Source of the DNA: Hanleya hanleyi
Lineage: Eukaryota; Mollusca; Polyplacophora; Lepidopleurida; Hanleyidae
DNA: 64,000 nt
Assembly: GCA_036873755.1 (NCBI GenBank)
Contig: JAVTVY010033779.1
Location: 1-64,000 of the forward strand
Direction: 5' to 3'
Shown one piece after another: positions 44,872 through 57,415 of this stretch. The number at the start of each line of letters is the position of its first letter. The stretch's first letter is position 1. The notes beneath the pieces are model-generated. The model saw only the letters and a list, made by a program, of their open reading frames with translations, did no database searches and had not been told where the DNA came from. Position numbers and translations under genes: made by a program.

Positions 44872-46640
44872 TTACGAAACGTAGCGCCATAGATCTTGCA
44901 CGCTACGTTCGTATTTTGCTATCAGCATGCGATATGTATCGCCAAATTTGAGAAACTTTGAGTGGAGGCGCTTTGTGGAATAGCCTTGTTTTATAAGTTT
45001 CTGCAACAATGTTTTGTGACGTTGGTTAAAATCATCACATTTAACACAGGATCTAGCAAATGCTACTAAGCGAGATATGTATACGCCATATGCAGATCCC
45101 ACTGGAATATTACTATCCAAAAAGGGATAGTTTACGATGTCGAAATTGTAATCATCTCTTTTGTCATAAAATCGACGAGAGAGAATGCCCGCTTCATTTT
45201 TATAGAGATAGAGATCTAAATAAGATGTGCCTGTAGGGCTATCTGTAGTTTCCTTCAAATCCAGTGAAGGTGGATATATATCCTTCACTGCGTCATTTAT
45301 ATAGCGATTATCCACAGCGAGAAGATCGTCTATATAGCGTTTGGTGAATGAGAAGGAACGGGATTTGAATGGATCGGTTTTTGAAAGCGCCTGCATATAG
45401 TCATATTCATAAGAGAACAGATACAGGTCAGCCAACAGGGGTGCACAATTAGTACCCATTGGAATACCTATATGCTGCTGATATATTGTGTTGCCAAATT
45501 TCACATAGATATTTTTAATGAGAAATTCAAGCAACTCTATAAACAAAGAAACATCTCATGAATGATATCTCTTGTATGTAGTAGAGCTAAAGAATGCTTT
45601 ATGGCTTCCGACATTAATATATCTACGATCAGTTTTCTTGAACACAGATACTATTAATGAACTTATACGGTCAATAAGGTCCTGATGAGGGATTGTAGTA
45701 TAGAGAGTCGAGAAATCCCATGTGGATACATGTCGGTACGGTATGTGACCTTTAGCATCAAGTTCTTCCGTAAGACATTTTGAGTTTTTCAATATCCACA
45801 TACATTCCACGCCAGAGTTCTTAGAAATAGTGGCGCAATACCTTTCCCAAAATGCTTTTACCTCGTGAAGGGCCCTCGTCAATAGGGTTGAAAGAAGCTT
45901 GGTGGTGCAGCTTCTAGAACCAGCTATGAATCTAGCTTTGTATGGTGATTTATGCATTTTGGGAGTCCAGTATATTTTTGGTATGTCGTTATGATTGGTT
46001 GAAGACAAATACCTCTTTCCCTGAGAAACTTTTGTGATTGTTAAATAAATCTTCCAGAGTAAATGCAGTTTGAAAGTAAGTAGACGTATTTGATGACGAT
46101 ATGTTTACACTCAATTCTTCAACCAGCACCTGGTAATAGTAATATTTACATATGAATATTATATTATTCGGAGCTTTGTCTGCTGGGACTATGACGAATT
46201 TACTCTGGAGATTTGCTAGAACTTCTTGCGAATTGAGGTTTCTCAGTACTTGTTTTGCTTGGGGAAGAATACTTCTGTCAATATGGCGGATTGTTTCAAC
46301 GACATTGCTCTTGGTGAGGTCCAGCCAATCAGCGAGTACTGTAGGTTCAACTTTTTCTCGCCTAGACCAATCAATAACGTACTGTTCCAATGCAGACAGG
46401 ACTACCTTCTGGTCGGCCTTCAGATTTATTCTTCTTGGCTCTCTATATTTAGGTCCTTTCATCAGGAGTAATTTCAGATCCTTATCACTCACCACATCAA
46501 GGTCACCAGTCACAATATGTTTGCATGGTGTATAGATAAAAGTTCGACAATTCACAATCACAACTATAGCCTCCTGACGTGTATAAGTTCCAGTCAAACT
46601 CCTTGACAGCATTGGAGTAATTGAATATTTTGGTGGCTAT
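44872..46640 (-). pseudogene. YIDD reverse transcriptase, near complete but broken
   Basis: From about 46635 (FNYSNAVKEFDWN) to TAA at 44872 the coding order is preserved: HIVTGDLDVV region, KGPKYREPRRI, LEQYVIDWSRREKVEP, KFVIVPADKAPNN (RT fingers), WTPKMHKSPYKARFIAGSRSC, STWDFSTLYTTIPH, IPMGTNCAPLLADLYLFSYE, catalytic RYIDDLLAVDN (about 45325) and the GVYISRLVAFARSC region. Lesions seen are a frameshift near 46550, another near 46000, and a TGA at 45558-45556 where the 11364 copy has TGG. Family assignment (Penelope-like) is inferred from motif order. No GIY-YIG endonuclease is seen downstream. Confidence 0.85.
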
Positions 46641-47984
46641 AGATTTAGTATAATTATATGAAATGCAAGTCCATTGAGACGCATTGAAAAGGGTTTCCGT
46701 TGTACCCCCAAAACGTTCATGACCAAGGAAAAACTGACATCTCCTTGCTCAACCTCCTGGGCCGTAGTGAATTTTTTGTCAGCCGGTACGTTTCGTCTCA
46801 GCGTGTTCTCACCCAACTCAATCTCTGCAACATCCCCACAGCCAACACTCTTGTACTGACACAGCTTACTAGGCCTTGGCCCTAGCCTAGAAAGATTGAT
46901 GTTCATAATTCCAGTGGTCTATAATATTTCATCCGTTACGGTGATATTTTTTCTACATCGACAATTGAGAAATCCTGCGGAAATATTTCCTGATGTGCAT
47001 AAACATTTAAGAGAAATCTAAAGTCAAAGTGCACTCCAAGGGAGTTTTTGAATCAGTGTGTAGGGAGAAAGACTGGTTTTCCGATGATTATAGCATATAT
47101 AAAGCGGGTCAATTATAGGTTTAAAAATGTCATACCTCAACATCAAGCTACGAATAAATGCTGTTATCTCATTTGTGTGTCCGTGACCAGACTGCGACTG
47201 CTCTGTGATGTAATTTTCACAGTGAACAGATAAAGGAAACAACCATGCTGTGTCTGGTAAACACGGACATGAGTCAATTATCATCTCTCGTGTTTACAGA
47301 TATATTTTTCTACATTGAAACTCAACAATATATACAACCCTATTTAGCAAACATTAAACACTCCAACGGCAAGGATTATTGTAATAATAAGTGCAGAGAG
47401 CAAGGCTAGTTGAAAAAAAGTCCACAACATCTTAATTAACATTTGAAATTGTCACATAGCTCGAGCTTCCGAAGTCAACTTTCTGTTGATATTTCACGCA
47501 GTTCTTTGGATGAGTCTGTGCTGTCTTGATTGGACTGATTAGATATATAATCCGCCAGTGAAGAAGGGGCGTGATGAAGCGGTGCATTCTACATTTTCGT
47601 TCTTTATTTTAATCTTCCTTCAGTGATGACAGATTACATTTTGCTGAAGACTTTGCTGTATGTAAGAATCCAAATTTCGATGAGAATTTCGAATGAAATT
47701 AAACAAACTGTTATTCGTATCTATACTAGATCTCTGCTCTTAGATGTGTGAAAGTATTCCAACAGGACATTCGATTTGTATGACTTTCAGATTTGAAAAA
47801 TATTCTCTGCATTAGCCATATAGGAAAACACTAAAAGTGTGGAAAATTATGGCAAGAAAGACGACTAATAACTATAGACAGAAACAGGCAGAACCATTTT
47901 TACATGCAATCACAACATATCAGCCAGTGGAGACTAATTGTGACAGGAACACAACTTAACTGGATGGTTCTCTAAACCCATACT
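46641..47984. other. No gene recognised
   Basis: A minus-strand frame at 46906-46637 lies just upstream of the retroelement and could be part of its 5' region, but no motif supports this. The rest is AT-rich. Confidence 0.35.
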
Positions 47985-48215
47985 CATATTAACTCGGCTT
48001 ATTCATCCAAGAAAACAGAAGTTACAAATAACATTCTCGTGTAACTCATCACACTTGCGATCGGGAATTATATTGCGGAGAAGGGGCGGCAGAGAAGAAG
48101 GGTCCGCATATAATCTACAGATTACATTCTATTAAGAGGCCTTTTTCGATATAATGAAGATATATTATTAGCTGGTAACATTTTGTAAAAATATTAACAA
48201 TTAACATATAACCCC
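47985..48215 (-). repeat. Inverted copy of the 13690-13990 repeat
   Basis: Matches the spacer of the tandem duplication with about 85 percent identity by eye: GCGATCGGGAATTATATTGCGG, TCCGCATATAATCTACAG, ATAATGAAGATATATTATTAGCT. Confidence 0.65.
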
Positions 48216-48574
48216 TTTTCAAGACGAAGTGGTTTTGAACAACTGATTTCTTTTTAATTCAACGCCGGATTAGTTCATACCGATAAAAAACTGTAATAGT
48301 GAGCAAGATATGACGATGTTTAGACATATTTGGATCGGTAATGAGGATATATCAACACACTTACACGTACCCTCAATTTGGTAAGAGTATTTTTTTTTCA
48401 GCATTTAGATACGACCCCCTAATTATGTCATACAACGTTGATATACAAAAACGAATCGTGGTTGTATATGCCTATGGCATCAATGCCGAATAAAACACAA
48501 TGACAGATAGGATCATTATTAAGAATGACAGTTCAATCACACATAACGAAGACGAAATAATATTTTCTCTTCAA

Positions 48575-48580
<6 letters not shown>

Positions 48581-48621
<41 letters not shown>
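48581..48621 (+). repeat. (AG)n microsatellite
   Basis: About 20 AG units, lying at the 3' end of the minus-strand LINE that follows, i.e. its (CT)n tail. Confidence 0.95.
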
Positions 48622-48624
<3 letters not shown>

Positions 48625-48935
48625 AAGGTTTAATGTCGCGTTCAGCAATATTTCAGCTATATAGCGACGATTAAACAAAATTCTAAGTATTCAAGTCACT
48701 AACTTAGTAATCCAACGCATTAAAAGATATACACATTAAAACTTATGTAACAACCCGATTTCTCTCAAATAACCCAAGATGCAATCCTCCCTCGCCCGAC
48801 TAAAAAGATCTTCCAAAGTAGTCGCTCGATAAATACCATCTCTTACTATCTTAAAATCTATGCATTCGATAAGAATATGTTTCACCGTGAGATCATCATG
48901 GCATGGAACACATGAATACCAACCCTAATTACACT
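48622..48935 (-). pseudogene. 3' end of a LINE, minus strand
   Basis: Open from about 48912 to 48750: CHDDLTVKHILIECIDFKI, then RDGIYRATTLEDLF and CILGYLREIGLLHKF, then stop and the 3'UTR ending in GCTGAACGCGACATTAAACC next to (CT)n. This is the C-terminus of a non-LTR ORF2. The copy is 5'-truncated but this short stretch has no visible lesion, so it is younger than the 7020-7510 copy. Confidence 0.8.
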
Positions 48936-51369
48936 AGATCTTTGGAATACAACCCCGATTTGGGGTATTTAAAAACTTGGCGAGGTAATACGGGGCAATA
49001 TTTTATCATGTTTACATAGATTGGTTCATTAATATGAGAGAAATATGAAAAACAAATACACCTAACCCATTTTTCAAACGGGAGCATTTTTCCCGGTTGA
49101 CCTCTGGATATGATCCCCATGTGACGTCATACAGTTGGAATACAGGAACAAGTTTTGATAATGTATAACTTTGCTATTATTAATGAGTAGTATATGATGC
49201 AGTTTAGGCAGACTCGACCAAAACAAAAATGCGACAGCGATTAAGATACACCTACTCCCTTTTTCGGCAAAGTAAAATGAATGTCTGTAGTTGGATATAT
49301 CTTTCGCTATAGAAAACACTGCACCCCGTTAAAACTCTACATCCACCCTGGGTGATACCACCAATAGGCCTAGAAAGTCATGGTACAGATGGAAGTTATC
49401 TTGCCGATGGGGTGAACAATTGCCCCCAAAATCTGATCCTGGCTCCCAGATTAGTTCGACGCCCTCTTCCAAACAGTTGGAGAGCCTCCCACGCCACTAA
49501 TACACATACGATCATGGTGTACAAATCACCATCTTGAGCACTTGGACAGCGAAAAGATGAGGATGTGAATATCATAATGATGGAATGTTTTTAGGACCAG
49601 TATTTTATTCTAGTTTTTGCGGATAATATTTTCTATGGGTACGAACATATAGATATATATCACATGTATATGGTATCGAAACAGCTGGGTTCTTCTAAAT
49701 ATTAATACAGTCTCTTAACTACGTTGTGCATACAATGAGAAGCATGTCGTTGCATCTAGATGAGGTAGACACGTTGAACAGCTTAGAGGGCCATGTAAAT
49801 ATTTGCCAGTCTCTCATATTTAGTAGGTTAAAGAAATATTTCAAATCGTAGCTATCCGTGATGAATAATAATGTATAGCTCAGCGCATTCCCTTATATTT
49901 ACATGGCACATGGGCTATGCTACATGCACAATACGAACATGATTCGAATCTTATATGTGCAGTACTTTACACATGAGCGAGAGTGACAACATTCAAAAGT
50001 GTTGCCCTCGATACTTTAAATTCTTCTATTTAACATTTGTAATGTCCTGAGATAGACCGTTAGTGAGTTGAGGTTTTCATCTCTTTATAGCATTTTCACC
50101 TATTGTAGTATTCAATGAATATTACAGTCGACTTTTCTGAAACTGTCTTTATCTCAGATAATAACATCATTTTCAACAAATTGGAACCTTACCTGGTCGG
50201 TGATAGGAATATTTGCTCGGTTGTTTTATTGGCGGGGGATCTACTTTTTTCTTCGAGTTGATACCATATGGTACCATAGAAGGACGGTAATACATTTGCA
50301 CATATTTTTCGTCTGCAATTTTGGTGGCAACTTCGACGAAAGGAGAGCTAATTATTAACATAAAAATACATGGCTGACCTTCCAACCCTGTTTAATCGGC
50401 ATAATTGGAGAATTATATCCAGCATATCTTGTAATGTTTTCATATGAAAACTAGTTTAAATGAAAACATTGCAATTACCAGTCATGTATGTTAAGTTAAA
50501 CAGCATATAGTTAGCCATATTCTCTTTCCAAATCCGTTAAATGAAAATCCCGATTTTATTGACCAATGTCAAATATCTTGCTTTATGTTGAAGATTTTCA
50601 GAATCCCCGTGGAATTAACCTTAGCTATCGATCGTGTAGACAAGTTTGGGTTAGATCAGCTCAGCTGTTTGGGAGGAGTATATTTCAAAGATTAGAAAAA
50701 AATGAACTAAATTCAAGATGGCGACCAGGGATCTGGACCAATCGGATTTTGCTTAGGATATGCATTAGATCCCATATGTCCCAATTACTATATCGTTTCG
50801 ACTTCATCCATCAAGCGGTTTAGAATAAATTTTCGATACAAAATCAGCCGGAAAAAATAATAATAATCTAACGATAATGATAAGGTTACAGACAGAGATG
50901 ACAGTTTCGAATGATTATTGGGACAATGAGCATAATTGGTACTTTAATAGAAATTAGTTTTTTACACCCGAAATTCTGGATGCCTTTACCGCTGTGATTG
51001 ATAAATGTTAATCAATTCTTCTCTAAAAACATTTATTTTAAGACAATCTTGATTGGCATGAACAATTTCCATTGCACCAACAATGTCTCGCGTTGAACAA
51101 TGTCTCGCGTGTGTATCAACACAAACCTGCACTGCATCGACGTCAGATGAGGGGAAACTGCCGTTTGTTGGGCGTATTATAACATACATTTTTCGTCCTC
51201 CGACAACACAAAAGTTTTATAATGATGCAACACAATTTCGCCTTGATACTAGATACAGGGTGAGTCAACCTTTATGAAAATTTACCATACAAATCTATAG
51301 TTGAAATATATAGATTACTATCGATTTGGGGGTACTTTAGCGCATTTACTACAGCTGAAATTCTATAGC
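48936..51369. other. No gene recognised
   Basis: AT-rich intergenic DNA. Short open frames occur (49352-49537, 50566-50823, and both strands at 50986-51277, the plus one running into a donor-like CAGGGTGAGT near 51255). None has a recognisable domain. Confidence 0.35.
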
Positions 51370-51537
51370 TTACTACAAATTAACTATAGCTTACTATAAA
51401 TTAACTATTGCTTACTATAAATTAACTATAGCTTACTATAAATTAACTATAGCTTACTATAAATCAACTATATCTTACTATAAATCAGCTATAGCTTACC
51501 ATAAATTAACTATAGCTTACTATAAATTAACTATAGC
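51370..51537 (+). repeat. 21-bp tandem repeat, eight units
   Basis: TTACTATAAATTAACTATAGC repeated eight times with few substitutions. Confidence 0.9.
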
Positions 51538-51720
51538 TATCTATAGAATTTTATAGTATCTATAGCTTCATTAATTTCTATAAAAAAACTATAACATTAT
51601 AGATTTTGATAAAAAACTATAGAATTCTATAAGTATAGCACTATAGATTTTGATAGAAATCATAGGCGTTATAGAATAGTAGAAAACTATAGATTTTGAT
51701 AGAAAACTATAGATTGATAG
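51538..51720. repeat. Irregular CTATAG/ATTTTGATAGAAA repeats
   Basis: Degenerate words ACTATAGATTTTGATAGAAA recur about five times directly after the 21-bp array and share its CTATAG core. Confidence 0.7.
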
Positions 51721-51860
51721 CTTCACTCTGGGCTTTGGACTGGGTATTTTTATTACATCCTCAATACCGACCAACATTGTAGCATAATCTATTTCAGAGA
51801 ATGACAATGCCCTGATAACACAATGAAAATAACACAAAATAGTTTCTTATATAATACTTC

Positions 51861-51866
51861 TTTATT
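51861..51866 (-). terminator. Possible poly(A) signal of the spliced minus-strand gene
   Basis: AATAAA on the minus strand about 500 bp beyond the proposed last coding exon (52362-52435). Confidence 0.3.
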
Positions 51867-52361
51867 CTAAAACAAAAACGGCCAGCACTTCATACAACAT
51901 AATAAAAAGCACTACTGAGTTAATGTCCAAAATAATCACCACTTTGTATATGTAAAAAAAACCCAACTACTTATTGGTTTGCTTCGATGAGTTGCTCGGC
52001 TTTAGTCGAATAACTGGAAGGAGAAAAGAAAGAAAGAGTGTAGAGTTGGCAAATTATTTAGTATATCCTTCAAAGGGACATTACTGCAAGTCTGAACTTG
52101 TTGACAACTGCATTTGATTACAGTTAATTGAATTTAATTAAGTTATTATGAAGGAAACCATATTATGATTACTACTGTGTTCTTGTGATGGGTAAAAAAT
52201 ACTTACCAATATTGAATGAATGTCTTCTACATGCAGCTTTCTCTAATTAAATCATCGGATGATCCAGTTGATGGATCTGGCGATGAGGGTGATGGCGGAT
52301 GATGTGGCAAGGGTTCGGATGTTGATGGTGTCGGCAGATGACGTGCTTCTGCTGGGCGAGT

Positions 52362-52435
52362 TTATGCCTGACGTGATACCACCTCCTTCATTGTCTTCAC
52401 CGAGGTCTTGATGTCATCAAATACAGATGGCAGTT
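52362..52435 (-). CDS. Candidate last exon of the spliced gene
   Basis: TTTGTTTCACAG acceptor, 24 codons in the only long frame, then TAA at 52364-52362. Confidence 0.4.
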
Positions 52436-54705
52436 CTGTGAAACAAAAGATACAAAATGTGTACTGTCAATTGGATTGATAATATTCAGTCAGAATGTTA
52501 ATAGTCATAAATTGCAGAATCATGTTGAGAAAGGATCAACAATGTTTTAGAACTTTCAAATCTCATTAAATTATTATTTACTAAGATTAATTACATTAAA
52601 CGATTATTTACAAGTGATCGCTTGTTAACCATTAAAATTCAGTGTAATTTAATATGCATTTTAATGGTTAGCAAACTTGCAAAACTCAAATTTAAAATCT
52701 TAAAAATTTAAAGGAGACTTTCAAAGACCTGTTTTCTGACTTCAGAGACTGGTTCTCCACTCTCGGCTCTTCAACTTCTTTCTGCAGAGCCCTCAGGTCT
52801 GCTCGGCTACCAGAATCCTACAAAGAAGAAGAAAAACAAAATCAATAGGGCCCATCACATGCACATATTTTGTCCACATTGAAATAAATTTGGATTAATA
52901 TTATTAGAAATAGTTATCTGAAAGGGATCAGTAAAACAGATGAGACAATTAATGAGATGTCTCCTCAACAGTCAAAATAATGAATTATTTGATAATAGCC
53001 TAGGGATTTAGCTGAATAGTCATGATAGTTGAATTTATACTTACATCATCTGACTCGTCTTGAACAGATGCCACTGGAAGGTTTCCTTGTCGCTGCTTTT
53101 TTAACTTCTCAAGGATGTTGTTTGCCTCATTCTTCCGAGCATCACAAACTGTCTTGCTCATCTTCTTTTTAGGCTTTGTGAACTCATGTGAGAAAAACAA
53201 TTATTAACATATCATATCAAGATTTATTTTAAAAATAAATTCAACAATTTTCAACTCAATTCTGTACTAACTTTAAATATTGAAATAAGCAATGCGAAAA
53301 TGTGTTTGAAAGACTGACATGACTGTTTATTTATTTATTCATATAAAGTAATCAACAATCAACAGGACATTTGAGTAACCAAACAACCTGGAAATTCTAA
53401 TAAATGACATTTGACTTCTTTCAGATAATGTGTAAAACTGGATGAAAGCATGTACAGTACACGATACCCCCCCCTCCCACCGAAACAAGGGTGATATTAT
53501 CGCAACTGAAAAGTACATAAATGGGGTACAACACGTATTAAAGCTTAGGCACCAAGACCAATTTACGTTTATGTTGATGTAAGAGGCATGCAATAGAGTG
53601 TTCAATGATGAACAATGGATGATACTAACCACAATTTGTCACATCATATAGATTAGCCCTTAGCTCGACAAAAGCATCCGAAGTTCGGGTTGTCAGGAAT
53701 AGTACACACCACTGGTACGTTAGGCCCACCCGGAACTGGGCAAAGCTGGGTTGTAAGCGTATTTGTATTCTTTCACCAGAATCCACAGTGAAGCTGTGAA
53801 CATAATACAAACATCATTGATAAACTGTTCATTATGGTGGTGTGAGGAGAGATGCAATTTGACAGAACAGGAAGCTCAGACTGTAAAACCGACAGTGTGA
53901 AATAAAAGCCAGGACTTGAAAGAATCACAAATTACTGTTATCAATTCATTCATATGTTATGTCAATTTTTTCACGTAAACATCTGAAATGGCTGGTCTAT
54001 TGAAGGTAGATGTTCACAAATATACCAGTACAGGAAATGGCACAATGAGATTGTAAACACATCCCTTTCTGGGTTTCTCACATTGAACAGTGCAAAGAGT
54101 CACCCAGCATGTTTAATCCCTTACACAATGGACCACTAAGAGAAGATTACCACTAAGATTCTTGTGAGGTTCACCGGCTATTTTAATTAACAAAATATAC
54201 ATGCATGTCTGTTCAGCTATTGAAAACGTCATAATAAATACAATTCTCTGCCATTACAATATCTGTTAGACAGCATTTTATATCTAAGGTTAATTACACT
54301 GGGCTTAATAAAAGTATATGCCTAACTATCCTACCCATAGATTAGAGAAGACGAGAAAATCAACCAACAAGCCACCTCTCCTTCATAATCCGGTGAGATA
54401 AATAAATCTTTCCAAGGCAGTATAATGTTTTCGTTGTTGTATTTACAGTGTAATATACAAACCTGACAGAGTTACTTATATAACTAAAATATATTTTAAA
54501 CTAGTCCAAAATATTCCAGACTTAACAAATGGAGGACTATTACAGCTTGCAAATGAAAAACATTATGCCTATCAATGGTTCAATTATCAAATGTGCAAGT
54601 CTTTTTCACACTTAGTGTTGGCGTAATGATCACTTTAGAATGCTGTTTTAGCCTACAAGTTGCAAAAGGTACTTACCATAAATCTGAATCAGTTCCACCA
54701 GCCAT
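52362..54705 (-). CDS. Probable spliced gene for a small coiled-coil protein (exon model incomplete)
   Basis: Five candidate coding exons with consensus splice sites lie in order on the minus strand: 54705-54677 (ATG, MAGGTDSDL), 53793-53630, 53182-53045, 52817-52729 and 52435-52362 (stop TAA). Exons 1-2 join in frame, and exons 3-4 join in frame. The 2-to-3 and 4-to-5 junctions are out of phase, so an exon is missing or a splice site is misplaced. Exon 4 (LRALQKEVEEPRVENQSLK) looks like a coiled coil and exon 5 (SVFDDIKTSVKTMKEVV) is helical. I do not recognise the family. BEN-domain-type proteins of molluscs have similar coiled-coil parts, from memory only. Confidence 0.45.
52729..52817 (-). 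CDS. Candidate exon 4 of the spliced gene (coiled coil)
   Basis: CTTCTTTGTAG acceptor and a frame that is in phase with exon 3. Heptad-like LRALQKEVEE and VENQSLKSEN. The donor AG/GTCTTT is weak, which may explain the phase mismatch with exon 5. Confidence 0.45.
53045..53182 (-). CDS. Candidate exon 3 of the spliced gene
   Basis: CACATGAG acceptor after a T-rich tract, 138 nt open, GTAAGT donor. Lysine-rich start (KPKKKMSK), then ILEKLKKQRQ and an acidic DESDD end. Confidence 0.45.
53630..53793 (-). CDS. Candidate exon 2 of the spliced gene
   Basis: TTATGTTCACAG acceptor, 164 nt open (FTVDSGERIQIRLQPSF, then YQWCVLFLTTRTSDAF), GTTAGT donor at 53629. The amino-acid composition looks like a globular beta-rich domain. 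No family recognised. Confidence 0.5.
54677..54705 (-). CDS. Candidate exon 1 of the spliced gene
   Basis: ATGG start followed by 29 nt and a perfect GTAAGT donor (54676-54671). Ends in phase 2 and joins in frame to exon 2. Confidence 0.45.
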
Positions 54706-54719
54706 ATATAATTGAAAAT

Positions 54720-55024
54720 ATGATTTTACTGTCCCCAGATCATTAAGCTAAATAACTGCAAAAAAACATTCGACGGCCATCTGTGTTGTTCCTGTGCAGC
54801 GCCACCTAGTGTCAAAGTGTCAACAGGCAGAGTTACCTCAACTCTGTTTGGAGATAGAGAGATTTTGCAAATACCGTTTAGATCGGGAAACCATTTGAAC
54901 TGATCAGAAGTTTATTAATTCATGGGAATGTTCAAGTAGTTGAATGATAACAAAACATATTTCAAAATGAAGTGATGATAATCAAGGTTTAAAGGATGTC
55001 TGCTGGTGATTATTTCTTTGGCAG
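54720..55024. other. No feature seen
   Basis: Presumed 5' flank of the spliced minus-strand gene. No TATA box or clear promoter motif found. Confidence 0.3.
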
Positions 55025-55395
55025 CAGTTTTGCCAGTTTTCCCGATTGGGCTATCTCCCTTCCTTAGATTAAGCGATAGGGATTGTCTTCTGACTGAGAA
55101 TTTTGTGCAGCAACATTCATCCAATTTGATAAATTTTGATAGACATTGTGATTGTCTTCAAACAGTTAGAATATAAGAAAAAGTTAAATGCTATTTATAT
55201 GATTTTTTTGTGAATAGGCTTCAAAACCACGGTTATTCCCTTTGTTTTCTAGGTTATCAAATGGAGCATGGGTCCGTCTATTTAACAGTGTCAACAGCTA
55301 AAAAATGCACACCGACCTATATTTTTTCTTTGTTTTTCCCTCATATTACACAATTATGAATGCAACAACACACATTATTCAAAAAGTTAATTACG
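55025..55395 (+). repeat. Dispersed repeat shared with 8030-8425
   Basis: Same orientation as 8030-8425 and similar over its whole length, ending at the same AAAAAGTTAATTAC. Confidence 0.75.
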
Positions 55396-56276
55396 AACAT
55401 CCTTAATTCAATTCAAAACAATCAAAAATTCAAAACTTCATACATTTATTAAATTTTAATAAAGTTCAGATGAAGATTATTAGTGAATTCAATTTGAGTT
55501 AGAATATTTAAATTTTAGTTTTCAGTTACCTTGCATTTGTTTGGATATCGAACTATGATGGATGGCAATTAGATTTGTTTGTCAGTTTTTATTAGCATTT
55601 CATAAATGACATTTCAAAATACTTCACAGTCAAATATCAGCATAACGATAGAATATTCACACAGTATGGAAATAAAATTAATCCGTCAATTCAATTGTAA
55701 TATAGTATAGTTATTGAAAATATTAATCATGAGTTTGTATTAAATTCAAGTTAAAATTTAAGAAGAATTTCATACAAAACTACCAAAATTGATATTTGAT
55801 GCCTCATGAGCAGCAGATTGGAGATTTGTGGTACAAAATCTCTCTCTCCAACTATGAGCAGTCAAATACGGAGAACATTACTTGAGTGTTGTGGACTGAT
55901 ATTGAATCGTATATGATCATATACAATTGCAAATCCTATAAGATTCGGATCATATAGGGTCCAAAATACTACACTTGTGATGCTCATGGATAGAAAGTGC
56001 ATTAACTACATAATGTGGGAATGCATGAGAACGGACACAGGAATGAGACGCTTCACATGTTTAGCTGTTTTCGTGTATCTCTGTTGCACTTTAAGACTTT
56101 CTCTCCGAGAGTTGTAACTTGGCATTGGGAAAATGTGCAAAAGAAATATCTGAGAATAGATACGTCGTGAACAGTCTCATTCCTCTTTCTTTATAGTCAA
56201 CTGCTTCGTTCACTCATTTCTGCATGTGTCAATCTTTATGGGGTTTGGTGAAGAATAAACTAAATAATAAATTAAA
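55396..56276. other. No gene recognised
   Basis: AT-rich sequence, no long open frame, no repeat recognised. Confidence 0.35.
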
Positions 56277-56392
56277 TTACTAAGTTATTAACTTGAATAC
56301 TTAGAATTTTGTTTGGTCGTCGCTATATAGCTGATATATTGCTGAACGCGACGTTAAACCTTATTCTCTCTCTCTCCCTCCGTTCGTGAGCG
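56277..56392 (+). repeat. LINE 3' tail only
   Basis: TTGAATACTTAGAATTTTGTTTGG, TCGTCGCTATATAGCTGATATATT and GCTGAACGCGACGTTAAACC, then (CT)n. Same tail as the LINEs at 7020-7510 and 48622-48935, without coding sequence. It may be a short 5' truncation or a SINE sharing the tail. Confidence 0.75.
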
Positions 56393-57010
56393 TTATTGGT
56401 ATATGCACAATATATGTATGTCTTCTTCCATGAATAAAACATACCATGGTTGAATATAGTGGAGAGATGATGTGCCCTTCATATATATGTGTTATATTCA
56501 TATACACAATAAATTATAACTTCATATGAATACATGAAGAAAACCAGAGGTGGACATTTTTTGACTCACCCAGTATAAAAGTGAAACTTGTTATTGCCCC
56601 AGGAAGCGTTCCGGAAACAGAAAAAAAATCACAAACAAAAGGAAATGGGTTAAGCCCCCTCTCCCTCACCGCCTACCACCTCTCTCGACCCTTCCAAGCG
56701 CAAGGCTTCGTATACGATAATACACCATAACTCATACAAGGCAAGTATTTATCAACGAAAATAGGTTTTGTTCGAAGCAACGATGTGTTGCATTAATCGA
56801 ATCATGTGCTGTTTTAACGTAAATACGTGCTGAATTTGTTGTTTTAACCATGCCTCATGAGAACTTGTGACATGGAATAAGTGCAATCACATAAGTACAA
56901 TTGGTTTGTCTTCGTTGGCATGCCACCCTCCTCTCCCACTACCGCTCCCCCTCCCCTACCACCTTTCATCATCTGCTTCCTCTAAAATAAAGGGTGTTAC
57001 ATTTATTCAT
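56393..57010. other. No gene recognised
   Basis: C-rich patches near 56650-56690 and 56925-56965 (CCCTCTCCC-like). Otherwise featureless. Confidence 0.35.
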
Positions 57011-57415
57011 CACGTCATAATTTAGACGAAGTACACACATTTAAGAATGTTTTCTTTGTAAAAACTGCATGATAAAGTAGTAAATAATAAAATAGATTTT
57101 GCCCAATTTTCGCCAAAGAAAAACAGGAATTTTGAAGGAAAATGACGACAACATCACTTTTCGGGGACCCATATGACCGCCATCTTGAATTTACCCATGA
57201 TCTTCTCCTCGGGGGGTTATGCAAATAGGTTCAAAATGACCTCAATATGATGAACGGGAAAGCCGAGTAGGGCCATTTGGTTTTTGTACCGGAGGTAGGG
57301 GAGAAAGTTTGGTAGGGGTATTATGCTCCCACCAGGCCTGGTAAAGTTAAGGAAGAACAATTCCAAACACATGCACGAGTACAGTGATACAGTGATAGGG
57401 GAAAAATTCACTCCG
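57011..57415 (-). repeat. Dispersed repeat related to 40370-40910
   Basis: CCGCCATCTTGAATTTACCC, ATGATCTTCTCC and AAATAGGTTCAAAATGACCTCAATATGAT match 40735-40815 by eye. The flanking sequence is more diverged. Confidence 0.5.

Noticed and set aside
51083..51277. Possible coding exon ending at a CAGGGTGAGT donor
   Set aside because: The frame is short, both strands are open and no acceptor or homology was recognised.
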